Source of the DNA: Microbacterium caowuchunii
GTDB taxonomy: Bacteria; Actinomycetota; Actinomycetes; Actinomycetales; Microbacteriaceae
Length of the DNA: 64,000 nt
Direction: 5' to 3'
NCBI RefSeq assembly: GCF_008727755.1
Contig: NZ_CP044231.1
Coordinates: 186,001 to 250,000 of the forward strand
The notes under the pieces were generated by a model, which worked only from the letters and a program-made list of their open reading frames with translations, was not told where the DNA came from and searched no databases. Positions 50,843-59,114 of this stretch are shown in pieces (position 1 is the first letter of the stretch; each line of letters starts with the position of its first letter). The position numbers and the translations under genes are program-made.

Positions 50843-51982
50843 GTGCCAGCTGTCCGAAGTGTCGCCGTGATCGGCGCGGGAGTGTCCGGATTGGCTTCGG
50901 CCATCCGGCTCGCCCGAGCCGGTGTCGCCGTCGACGTGATCGAATCCCAGCCCCAGCTCACCGCGCTGGGCTCCGGGATCTCGCTGCAGAGCAACGCACT
51001 CAAGGCGTTCGCGGCCCTGGGCGTCTGGGAGGACGCTGCGGCCGCGGGCTACGCCTTCGACGGCATGGTCATGCGCGCGCCCGGCCCGACGGCGCCCGTC
51101 ATCGCCCGACGCGCCGAGGGGGCGCTGGACGCCTCCGGGCTCCCGTCGGCGATGGGGATGCCGCGCCCGGCTCTCGCGCGCATCCTCTTCACGCATGCCG
51201 AGGCGGCCGGAGCGACCGTCCGATTCGGCATCCGCGCGACAGGGACGCAGGAACGGGGCGACCGCGTCGCGGTGCTCTCTGCCGACGGCGAGGTCGGTGA
51301 GTACGACCTGGTGATCGGAGCGGACGGACTGCACTCGGCCGTCCGCACGGGTCTCGGTCTCGAGAACGGTCCGCAGCCGACCGGGATGGGGATCTGGCGC
51401 GCCTTCGTCTCACGCCCGCCCGAGGTGGAGACGACCGAGCTCTACTACGGCGGTCCCGCCTACATCGCGGGGTACACCCCGACCGGCGAGGACTCGATGT
51501 ACGCCTTCCTCGTGTTCGACGCGGAGAAGCACTTCGACATGCCCGCAGCCGATGCCGCGAAGCTCATGATCGAGCAGTCCCGGGCGTACGGCGGCCCCTG
51601 GGACACGATCCGCGCGGACCTCGAACGAGGGGATGCGGCGGTGAACTACACCTGGTTCACCCGTCACGTGCTGCCGGCGCCCTGGAACCGCGGCCGCGTG
51701 GTCCTGATCGGCGATGCCGCCCACTCCTGCCCGCCCACCATCGCGCAGGGTGCCGCGCAGGCGCTCGAGGACGCGCTCGTGCTCACGGAGCTCCTGACCG
51801 AGCGCGAGGAGATCGACCAGGACCTGTGGGACGAGTTCCACCGCCGGAGGGTGGCGCGGGCGACCGCGGTCGTCGACGCATCCGTCCAGCTCGCGGAGTG
51901 GCAGCGCGACGGCGAGGACCACTCGGCCGACATGCCGCAGCTGATCGGCGAGCTGTCCCAGCGACTGGCTCAGGCCGTCTGA
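50843..51982 (+). CDS. FAD-dependent aromatic monooxygenase
   Basis: A 379-residue group A flavoprotein hydroxylase. Rossmann motif GAGVSG (11-16), the GADGLHSAVR signature, and LIGDAAHSCPPTIAQGA are intact. Such enzymes hydroxylate benzoates, salicylates or related rings with NAD(P)H and oxygen. In this operon it likely makes the catechol used by the dioxygenase. GTG at 50843 follows AAGGAGG by six bases. Confidence 0.9.
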   Translation: MPAVRSVAVIGAGVSGLASAIRLARAGVAVDVIESQPQLTALGSGISLQSNALKAFAALGVWEDAAAAGYAFDGMVMRAPGPTAPVIARRAEGALDASGLPSAMGMPRPALARILFTHAEAAGATVRFGIRATGTQERGDRVAVLSADGEVGEYDLVIGADGLHSAVRTGLGLENGPQPTGMGIWRAFVSRPPEVETTELYYGGPAYIAGYTPTGEDSMYAFLVFDAEKHFDMPAADAAKLMIEQSRAYGGPWDTIRADLERGDAAVNYTWFTRHVLPAPWNRGRVVLIGDAAHSCPPTIAQGAAQALEDALVLTELLTEREEIDQDLWDEFHRRRVARATAVVDASVQLAEWQRDGEDHSADMPQLIGELSQRLAQAV

Positions 51983-52002
51983 GACGCAGAAGGAGACAGG
52001 AC

Positions 52003-52992
52003 ATGAGGATCGCACGCTGGACACGCGAGGACGTGGTCGAAGAGGGGTTCGTCGTGGGCGACCGGGTGGTCGCCTTCCCGGACGGACGGACGGTCGCGGA
52101 GGTGCTCCGCGCCGGACTCCCGGCGGCACAGGAGCTCGGCGCCCGGATTCCGGAGGGGGCGGGAGTGCCGCTCGCCGAGGTCACGCTGCTCGCACCGCTG
52201 GTGCCCGCCTCGGTGCGGGACTTCGCGGTCTTCGAGGAGCACGTGGAGGGGATGAGCTCGGATGCGGACGGCGTCAGCCACGTCCCCGAAGCCTGGTACC
52301 GCTCGCCCACCTTCTACTTCACCAATCCGCACGCCATCCACGGGACGGGCGAGACGATCCGCCCCCCGGCCACCGAGCGGCTCGACTACGAGCTGGAGGT
52401 GGCGGTGGTGCTCGGCGGGGAGCCGGGTGAGGACCTGGACGTCGCGACGGCGGCCGAGCACATCTTCGGCTACGTGATCATGAACGACTGGTCGGCACGC
52501 GACCTGCAGGCCGCCGAGATGATGGTGCGGCTCGGACCGGCCAAGGGCAAGGATTTCGCGACGTCGCTGGGCCCGTGGATCGTGACCGCGGACGAGGTCG
52601 CGGACCGGGTGGATTCGGATGGCTTCCTCGCGCTGCGCGCCGAGGTCTTCGTCAACGGCGTGCTCATCGGCCACGACCTCCTGTCCAACATGGGCTGGAC
52701 CTTCCCCGAGCTGATTTCCTACGCGTCGCGGGCGTCCCGTGTGCTCCCCGCCGACGTGCTGGGCTCAGGGACCGTCGGTAACGGCGGGTGCCTGGGCGAG
52801 CTGTGGGGTCTGGCCGGTGGCGAGCTGACGCCGCCTCCGCTGGTGGAGGGCGACGTCGTCACGATGCGCGTCGAGCGCCTCGGCGAGCTCACCGGTGTCG
52901 TGGGGGCGAAGCGGGCGAACCCGCATCCGCTTCCGCCGGCACGTCCCCGTCCGAAGCCGCGGGCACGGAGCATCGCGGACCTGCAGCGCTGA
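52003..52992 (+). CDS. FAH-family hydrolase/isomerase
   Basis: A 329-residue second FAH-fold enzyme. The metal site is in RLDYELEVAVVLGG and GYVIMNDWSARDLQ, followed by KGKDFATSLGPWIV. It differs from the first FAH (45696) in length and sequence, so the two likely act on different intermediates, for example hydrolysis and isomerisation. AAGGAG precedes the ATG at 52003. It is the last gene of the operon. Confidence 0.88.
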   Translation: MRIARWTREDVVEEGFVVGDRVVAFPDGRTVAEVLRAGLPAAQELGARIPEGAGVPLAEVTLLAPLVPASVRDFAVFEEHVEGMSSDADGVSHVPEAWYRSPTFYFTNPHAIHGTGETIRPPATERLDYELEVAVVLGGEPGEDLDVATAAEHIFGYVIMNDWSARDLQAAEMMVRLGPAKGKDFATSLGPWIVTADEVADRVDSDGFLALRAEVFVNGVLIGHDLLSNMGWTFPELISYASRASRVLPADVLGSGTVGNGGCLGELWGLAGGELTPPPLVEGDVVTMRVERLGELTGVVGAKRANPHPLPPARPRPKPRARSIADLQR

Positions 52993-53255
52993 CTCCCGGG
53001 TCCTCGCCGCGGGGTGTCGCGGCGAGGACCCGGATGTCAGGTCAGGGCAGGTCTTCGACGTCGACCTCGTCGTCGTGATCGGGGGGTTGACGGGCACGCG
53101 GTGGTGGTGGCAGAGATCCGTGCGTCGCGGTGACGGTCGACACCGGCGACGAGCTGCGGCAGGGTGATGTGTACGAGCGCGGACGAGCCGGCGGTGTGCG
53201 GCCACACGGTGGCCGGGGAGAAAAGACGTGGAATCGCGCCCGGCGAAGGGCGGAC
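52993..53255. other. Gap after the aromatic operon
   Basis: No gene with recognisable homology is visible. Imperfect G/C-rich stretches near 53000-53040 (TCCTCGCCGCGG/CCGCGGCGAGGA type arms) could serve as a terminator for the aromatic operon; CGCGGGGTGTCGCG is nearby. The right part may hold remnants of the broken gene at 53256. Confidence 0.3.
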
Positions 53256-53336
53256 ATGGGCAGATTCACCTACGAGACGACGAGGGCGGACTTCGAGGAT
53301 CGCCTGCCGGCGCACCTTCGGATCCTGGTCGGGTGA
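53256..53336 (+). pseudogene. Truncated N-terminus of a DUF7882-like small protein
   Basis: A 26-residue frame MGRFTYETTRADFEDRLPAH continues RILVG and stops. Many Microbacteriaceae proteins of about 100 residues begin this way and continue with a Lys-Leu-Arg-Arg segment; here the rest is missing. AAGGG lies five bases before the ATG. Probably a decayed gene; a short functional peptide is less likely. Confidence 0.4.
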
Positions 53337-53342
53337 TCGGCG

Positions 53343-53888
53343 ATGCGCCCGCTCCGTTACTCGATCAACGTCACGCTGGACGGCTGCGTCGATCACCGTG
53401 AGGGCATCGCGACCGCCGAAGGGCACCGGCATGCGGCCGAGACCCTGGCCGGTGCCGATGCACTGCTGTTCGGCAGAGTGACGTACCAGATGATGGCCGA
53501 CGCCTGGCGCCCGCCCGCCTCCGACGCGATGCCGGAGTGGACCCGTCCCTTCGCGCGCACGATCGACGCGGCGAAGAAGTACGTCGTCTCGAGCACCCTG
53601 CACGAGGTGGACTGGAATGCGGAGCTGCTGCGCGGCGACCTGGGTGCGGCGGTGCGCCGGCTCAAGGAGCAGCCGGGCGCGGGGCTGTACGTCGGCGGCG
53701 TGACGCTTCCCACGGCCCTGGCGGAGATGGGCCTGATCGACGAGTACGAGTTCATCGTGCAGCCGCGGGTCGCCGGGCACGGTCCGCGGCTCTTCGACGG
53801 ATTGTCGGAGCCGCTCGATCTGACGTTCGTCGGCCGGAAGGATTTCGCGACCGGTGCGGTGGCGATGCGCTACGTACCGACGCGCTAG
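53343..53888 (+). CDS. Dihydrofolate reductase/RibD C-domain family protein
   Basis: A 181-residue protein. MRPLRYSINVTLDGCVDHRE, then GADALLFGRVTYQMM and GAGLYVGGVTLPTALAEMGL, are typical of RibD_C single-domain reductases that use NADPH. The substrate is unknown; these are common orphan reductases. The ATG is seven bases after the truncated ORF stop. A dyad GGGGAG-T-CTCCCC at 53894-53906 follows. Confidence 0.88.
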   Translation: MRPLRYSINVTLDGCVDHREGIATAEGHRHAAETLAGADALLFGRVTYQMMADAWRPPASDAMPEWTRPFARTIDAAKKYVVSSTLHEVDWNAELLRGDLGAAVRRLKEQPGAGLYVGGVTLPTALAEMGLIDEYEFIVQPRVAGHGPRLFDGLSEPLDLTFVGRKDFATGAVAMRYVPTR

Positions 53889-53956
53889 GTAGGGGGGAGT
53901 CTCCCCGGTTCGGATAATTCCTGGCCGCCCGGGGAAGATGGGGTCAGACTGGGCGA

Positions 53957-56548
53957 ATGGATAGGCCGACGGCCCACGACTTCCGCACGGAACCGCGCTC
54001 CATCCGGACACCCGACCAGCGGCTTCGCGTGTTCATCAGCTCCACGCTCGCCGAGCTGCAACCCGAGCGCGCGGCCGCGCGGACGGCCGTCGAGTCGCTG
54101 CGCCTCGCACCGGTGATGTTCGAGCTGGGCTCGCGGCCGCATCCGCCGCGCTCGCTCTACCGCTCCTACCTCGAACAGAGCGACGTCTTCCTGGGGATCT
54201 ATTGGCAGAGCTACGGGTGGATCGGTCCCGGAGAGGAGATCTCCGGGCTGGAGGACGAGTACCGCCTCTCCGCCGGCATCCCCTCGCTCATCTACATCAA
54301 GTCGCCGGCCCCCGGGCGAGAGGCCCGTCTCTCCGAACTCCTCGACCGCATCCGCGCCGACGATCGGGTCTCCTACAAGTCCTTCCGCGACGCGGAGGAG
54401 CTGGGGGAGCTCATCGCGAACGACCTGGTGACCCTGCTCGCCGAGCGCTTCGACGCCACCCGGGCCGGCGACGGCCCCGACCGTTCCGTACGGAGGGCGC
54501 CGATCCCCTCCGCGTACACCTCCATCGTCGGCCGGAGCCGGGAACGGGAGGAGATCCTCGGGATGCTGGGGCGTCCCGATGTGCGGCTGGTGACGCTCGT
54601 CGGCCCCGGAGGCATCGGCAAATCCCGCCTCGCGATCGACGTGGCCTCGGCGGTCGCCGGGGAGGGCGTCGACGTCGCGTTCGTCCTGCTGGAGACCGAG
54701 ACCTCTGCGGACGCCGTGCTTCCCGGGATCGCCCGGGCGCTGGGTCTGCGCGACATCGCGCACGCCTCCGTGGAGGCCGCCCTGGTGAACGCCCTGCAGA
54801 GCCGGCGACTGCTGCTGGTGCTCGACAACATGGAGCAACTGCTGGACGCGAGCACCGACCTCGTCCGGCTGCTGAACGCCCTCCCGGCGCTCACCGTGCT
54901 CGTGACGAGCCGATCACCCCTGCGCGTCCGCGCCGAGCACGTCTTCGAGGTCGGTCCGCTCGACGTGCCGGCTGACGACGCGGAAACGGCGGACTCTCCG
55001 GCGGTTCAGCTCTTCAGCGAACGGGCGGCTGCGGCGCATCCCGGTTTCCGTCTCACCGACGCCGACGCACGGACCATCGCGCGGATCTGCCGACGGCTGG
55101 ACGGACTGCCGCTCGCGATCGAGCTGGCTGCCGCCCGGGTGCGTTCGCTCGCTCCCGCCGAGGTCCTCACCCGCCTCGATTCCGCGTGGTCCTTGCTGAC
55201 GGACGGGGCGCGCGACCTCCCGCCTCGTCAGCGCACGATCCGCAGCACGATCGGATGGAGCGTCGATCTGCTCGACGAACGAGCACGCATCGCGCTCGCC
55301 GCCCTCGCCGTGTTCACCGGTCCGTTCACCCGCGAGGCCGCCGAATTCGTGCTGGCGGGTGTCCCCGGGACCGATCCGAGCGCGCTCGATGCGCTCGCCG
55401 ATGCGAGCCTGCTGCAGCAGCGGGAGCGCGGCGGTGTGCGGTTGTTCACACTGCTCTCGCTGGTGCGGGAGTTCGCGCTCGACCTGGAGGGTGGACCTGC
55501 GCCAGGGGAGGAGGGGCCGACCGAGCGCTGGGTGACGTACTACCGGGGGGTGATGGCGAACGCGGCGGGGCGCCTCAGCGGTGACGGGCAGGTCGAGTGG
55601 TTGCGGCGGCTCAACGCGGAGACCGAGAACGTCACGCAGGTCCTGCGTTTCCTCATCGATGCACGGCGGATCCGGGAGGCGGCGGAGCTCGCCTGGTCGA
55701 TGTACCTGTTCGTCTGGATGAGCGGGATGCTGGGGCTGATGCAGGCGTGGATGACCGAGATGCTGGCGTCCGCCGAGCGGGAGGGAGTCCCCATCGATCC
55801 GCGGAGCGAGGCGGTCGGGCTCTACTACACCTCCGCGGTGGGGTTCTGGCAGGACCCGGAGCGCGACGTCGTCCCGGGACTCACCCGCAGCGCGGACCTC
55901 TTCGCGCAGACGGGGGATGCGGCATCCGCGGCGCTCGCCCGGATCTCGATCGGCCTGGCATTCCTGGCGAGGCCGGAAGGACCGGACGTCTCGGCGGCCG
56001 AACGCACCGTGGGTGACGCGGTCGCGGGCTTCCGGGACGGCGGTGACAGGTGGGGTGAGGCGATGGCTCTCGTCGTGCTCGGCCGCGTGGACATGATGCG
56101 TGGCGCGCTCGAGGACGCGACGTCGAGATTCGCTCGGAGCCTCGAACTCGCCGAGCAGGAGCACGAGCTCCTGGGTATCGCGATCGCGCGGCACCATCGG
56201 GGCTGGGTGCGGTTCGCCGGCGGGGACCTCGCCGGCGCGGAGGCCGATTTCGGGGCGGGCCTGGACGGATCGCTCATGCTCGAGCATGACGAGGGGGTCG
56301 CCTACGGGTTGGAGGGGCTGGGCGGCGTCGCGGCGGCGCGGGGCGATGCCGAGTGTGCAGGACTGCTCCTCGGATCCGCCGGGGCCGTCCGGCGCCGGAC
56401 GGGCCTCGTGAACACGGCGAACTTCGCGCCGTACACCCCGCTGCTCGAGGCGATGCGGACGGATGGGCGGGGCGCGCTGCTCGACGACGCGCTCGCACGC
56501 GGCGCGACCATGGCCCCACGGGAGGTGCTCGATGCCGTCCACGGGTGA
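53957..56548 (+). CDS. DUF4062-STAND ATPase-TPR protein (NLR-like)
   Basis: An 863-residue signal-transduction ATPase. Residues about 22-115 are DUF4062 (LRVFISSTLAELQPERAAAR and YLEQSDVFLGIYWQSYGWIG), a TIR-related fold often used as a sensor or effector. The STAND core has Walker A GPGGIGKS (216-223), Walker B LLVLDN (Asp290), VTSRSPLRV and GLPLAIELAAAR (about 384). After a winged-helix region, residues about 550-850 are TPR-like helices. Such architecture is used in bacterial NLR-type antiphage proteins. CAGACT six bases before the ATG marks a leaderless start. It overlaps the next gene by 17 bases. Confidence 0.88.
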   Translation: MDRPTAHDFRTEPRSIRTPDQRLRVFISSTLAELQPERAAARTAVESLRLAPVMFELGSRPHPPRSLYRSYLEQSDVFLGIYWQSYGWIGPGEEISGLEDEYRLSAGIPSLIYIKSPAPGREARLSELLDRIRADDRVSYKSFRDAEELGELIANDLVTLLAERFDATRAGDGPDRSVRRAPIPSAYTSIVGRSREREEILGMLGRPDVRLVTLVGPGGIGKSRLAIDVASAVAGEGVDVAFVLLETETSADAVLPGIARALGLRDIAHASVEAALVNALQSRRLLLVLDNMEQLLDASTDLVRLLNALPALTVLVTSRSPLRVRAEHVFEVGPLDVPADDAETADSPAVQLFSERAAAAHPGFRLTDADARTIARICRRLDGLPLAIELAAARVRSLAPAEVLTRLDSAWSLLTDGARDLPPRQRTIRSTIGWSVDLLDERARIALAALAVFTGPFTREAAEFVLAGVPGTDPSALDALADASLLQQRERGGVRLFTLLSLVREFALDLEGGPAPGEEGPTERWVTYYRGVMANAAGRLSGDGQVEWLRRLNAETENVTQVLRFLIDARRIREAAELAWSMYLFVWMSGMLGLMQAWMTEMLASAEREGVPIDPRSEAVGLYYTSAVGFWQDPERDVVPGLTRSADLFAQTGDAASAALARISIGLAFLARPEGPDVSAAERTVGDAVAGFRDGGDRWGEAMALVVLGRVDMMRGALEDATSRFARSLELAEQEHELLGIAIARHHRGWVRFAGGDLAGAEADFGAGLDGSLMLEHDEGVAYGLEGLGGVAAARGDAECAGLLLGSAGAVRRRTGLVNTANFAPYTPLLEAMRTDGRGALLDDALARGATMAPREVLDAVHG

Positions 56549-57389
56549 TGCCGGGGGCAGCCGCGACGACCGGGTCCTGGTGGCGACCCGCATCCTCGCG
56601 CTCGTCATCCTGCCGTTCCTGCTCGTCGCCGCGTTCCTGCTGTACGTGTTCCCGGAGCGCACCGGTGAGCTGTTCGCCTGGCCGATCGACCCGCCGCTCT
56701 CCGCCTACTTCCTCGCATCGGCCTACGTGGGCGGCATCTGGTTCTTCGGCGCGGTCGCGCGGGAACGCCGGTGGCATCGCGTGCAGCACGGCTTCCCGGC
56801 GGTCATCGTGTTCGCCACGGCGCTGCTGGTGGCGACCCTGCTGCACCTCGACCGTTTCTCGGCGAACCTCTCCTTCGCCGTGTGGATGGTGCTCTACGTC
56901 ACCACGCCCGTCGCGGTGGCCGTCGTCGCCCTGGTGCAGCGACGCTTCGCTCGCCGTGAGCCGGAACCGGGTGACGTCGTGGTGCCGGGCATCGTGGCCG
57001 TGGGGCTCGCCGTCATCGGCGCGGCCGCCTTCGGGTTCGGTGCGACGGTCTTCCTCGTGCCGGAGTTCGCCGCGTCCTTCTGGCCGTGGCAGCTGACTCC
57101 ACTGACGGGCCGGGTGACCGGCGCCGTGCTGAGCCTCACCGGCGTGGTGAACGTGGCGCTGCTCTGGGACCGGCGGTGGTCCGCGTTCCGCGTCATCTTC
57201 CCCGCTCAGCTGGTCAGCCTCGCTGCGATCGCGCTCTCACTGATCGCCCGGCGTGACGACCTCATCTGGGGGCGGCCGGCGACCGGGGTGTTCGTGGCGC
57301 TGGTCGCCTCGGCGCTCGTGGCCTACGGAGCGTTCGTGGTGTGGGGCGGTACGCGGATGCGGAGCACCACCCGGGCGCGGCGTCCGTGA
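56532..57389 (+). CDS. Eight-helix integral membrane protein of unknown family
   Basis: A 285-residue protein with about eight hydrophobic helices (for example RILALVILPFLLVAAFLLYV, LSAYFLASAYVGGIWFFGAV and GVFVALVASALVAYGAFVVW) and short loops. I do not recognise the family. It starts 17 bases inside the STAND gene, with GGGAGG before the ATG, so it is coupled to it. That makes it a partner candidate, for example a membrane effector, though a chance operon is possible. Confidence 0.75.
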   Translation: MPSTGDAGGSRDDRVLVATRILALVILPFLLVAAFLLYVFPERTGELFAWPIDPPLSAYFLASAYVGGIWFFGAVARERRWHRVQHGFPAVIVFATALLVATLLHLDRFSANLSFAVWMVLYVTTPVAVAVVALVQRRFARREPEPGDVVVPGIVAVGLAVIGAAAFGFGATVFLVPEFAASFWPWQLTPLTGRVTGAVLSLTGVVNVALLWDRRWSAFRVIFPAQLVSLAAIALSLIARRDDLIWGRPATGVFVALVASALVAYGAFVVWGGTRMRSTTRARRP

Positions 57390-57417
57390 CCGCCCATCCG
57401 TAGGACGGAGACCCCGA

Positions 57418-57436
57418 CGTCCTCAGGCCGAGGACG
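57418..57436. terminator. Convergent terminator hairpin
   Basis: CGTCCTC (57418-57424) and GAGGACG (57430-57436) pair around AGGCC. It lies between the STAND-membrane operon and the convergent gadC gene. Confidence 0.55.
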
Positions 57437-57506
57437 CGATGTCGCCGCCGCATCCTCGCCGCGCGCCGGTGCTCTGCGGTGTAGCGACACGCCCGGGAAC
57501 GCCCCG

Positions 57507-59105
57507 TCAGCCGGTCGAGTCCGGCGTGGACGCTGAGGAACCGGGCGCCGGTCCGCCGGCCGGCCGCTCGACGGTTCGCGTCGTTTTCGATCGCGTCGTC
57601 GCGGCCGCTTCGGCCTCGTCCTCGTCGTGGGTGCCGTGCTTCGCCTTGTCCGCGTCGCTCCGTCGGTCCCAGTTCGGCTTTCGGATCGCATAGAAGATGA
57701 GCGGCGGCACCCCCAGCAAGACGATGACGAGTCCCACGATCCATGGGTAGGCCGCCACGGGGAATGCCGTGAAGCCATCCGGCGGAACGAAGGCGAGGAC
57801 GAATGCGGTGAGACAACCGAGGAAACCGACCCCCGCCACGAAGTTCATCGCCGGCACCCGGTAGGTGCGCTTCACGTTCGGTTCCTTGCGGCGCAGGACG
57901 ATCGCCGCGGCGAACATGAGCATGTACATGATGAGGTACAGCGCCGCCGCCATGTCGATGAGCGCGACGAACGCCGCACTCACATTCGGCACGATGACGA
58001 AGATCGCCGCGAGGATCGTGACGATGGTGCCCTGCAGCATGAGGATGCCCGACTGGACGCCCGCCTTGTTCCGCTTCTGCAGCGCCGGCGGCAGGAGCCC
58101 CGTCTCCGCTGCGGCGAGCAGGCCTTTGGACGGACCGGCGATCCAGGTGATCACGGAGGCCAGTGCGCCGGCGGCGATGAGCGCCGACACCACTGCGGTC
58201 CCCCAGCCCAGGTCCCACTTGTCGAAGTAGGCCTGGAACGCGAGCATGATGCCGTTCGTGAGTCCGAGCTCCTTCTCCGGCACGGCGAGAGCGATCGCGA
58301 TCGTCGGCAGGATGAACACGAGCAGGATGAGTATCGACGCCATCAGCACCGACCGTGGATACCCGCGACCCGGGTCCTTCATCTGGTTCACGTGCACCGC
58401 ATTGACCTCCATGCCCGCGTAGGCGAGCACGTTGGAGACGATCAGCACGATGGAGGCGATGCCGGTGAACGGCGGGATGATCGCCGAGGCTTCGAGCGGG
58501 ACCTCGCTCTTCTGCCCCGTGCCCAGCCAGATGAAGCCGAACACGATGAGCAGGACCGCCGGGAGGAGCGTGCCCAGGATCCCGCCCCACGAGCCGAGCT
58601 TGGCGAAGAGATTCCCGCCGCGCAGCGTGATGAGCGTCGACCCCCAGTACAGCACCAGGATGACGATCGCGGTGTACAGCCCGGAGTTCGACAGGGACGG
58701 GTCCACGAACACGAACGCCAGTGCCGCGGCGATGAACGCGATCTGCGTGGGGTACCAGACCACGTTCTGGATCCACTGGAGCCAGACCGCAGTGAAGCCC
58801 CAGCGGTTTCCGAACGCCTCCCTCACCCAGACGTACACCCCGCCCTTCCACCCGGTGGCCAGCTCGGCGGCGACTAGCGCCGTCGGGATGAGGAACAGGA
58901 TGGCCGGGATGATGTAGAGCGTCACGCTGCCGAGGCCGTACACGGCCATTGCGGGAAGGGAACGCAGGCTGGCGACCACGACCAGCGTCAGCAGGGCGAG
59001 CTGGCCGACCCCGAGGTAGCTCGTGACCAGCTTGCTGGATGTGAGCGGATGATTCGACGCGGCCTGGGCCGCGGCATCCGAGGTCTGCTTCGATGTCGTC
59101 GACAT
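57507..59105 (-). CDS. gadC: Glutamate:GABA antiporter
   Basis: A 532-residue amino acid/polyamine/organocation transporter with about twelve helices. The start LVTSYLGVGQLALLTLVVVA and WKGGVYVWVREAFGNRWGFT are close to GadC-type antiporters, and ANAVHVNQMKDPGRGYPRSV (reading EVNAVHVNQMKDPGRGYPRS) fits the family. It trades external glutamate for internal GABA made by GadB, consuming protons in acid. The C-tail of about 50 residues is charged, like the pH plug of GadC. It starts ten bases after gadB ends. Confidence 0.88.
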   Translation of the reverse strand: MSTTSKQTSDAAAQAASNHPLTSSKLVTSYLGVGQLALLTLVVVASLRSLPAMAVYGLGSVTLYIIPAILFLIPTALVAAELATGWKGGVYVWVREAFGNRWGFTAVWLQWIQNVVWYPTQIAFIAAALAFVFVDPSLSNSGLYTAIVILVLYWGSTLITLRGGNLFAKLGSWGGILGTLLPAVLLIVFGFIWLGTGQKSEVPLEASAIIPPFTGIASIVLIVSNVLAYAGMEVNAVHVNQMKDPGRGYPRSVLMASILILLVFILPTIAIALAVPEKELGLTNGIMLAFQAYFDKWDLGWGTAVVSALIAAGALASVITWIAGPSKGLLAAAETGLLPPALQKRNKAGVQSGILMLQGTIVTILAAIFVIVPNVSAAFVALIDMAAALYLIMYMLMFAAAIVLRRKEPNVKRTYRVPAMNFVAGVGFLGCLTAFVLAFVPPDGFTAFPVAAYPWIVGLVIVLLGVPPLIFYAIRKPNWDRRSDADKAKHGTHDEDEAEAAATTRSKTTRTVERPAGGPAPGSSASTPDSTG

Positions 59106-59114
59106 GTCGTTGCC

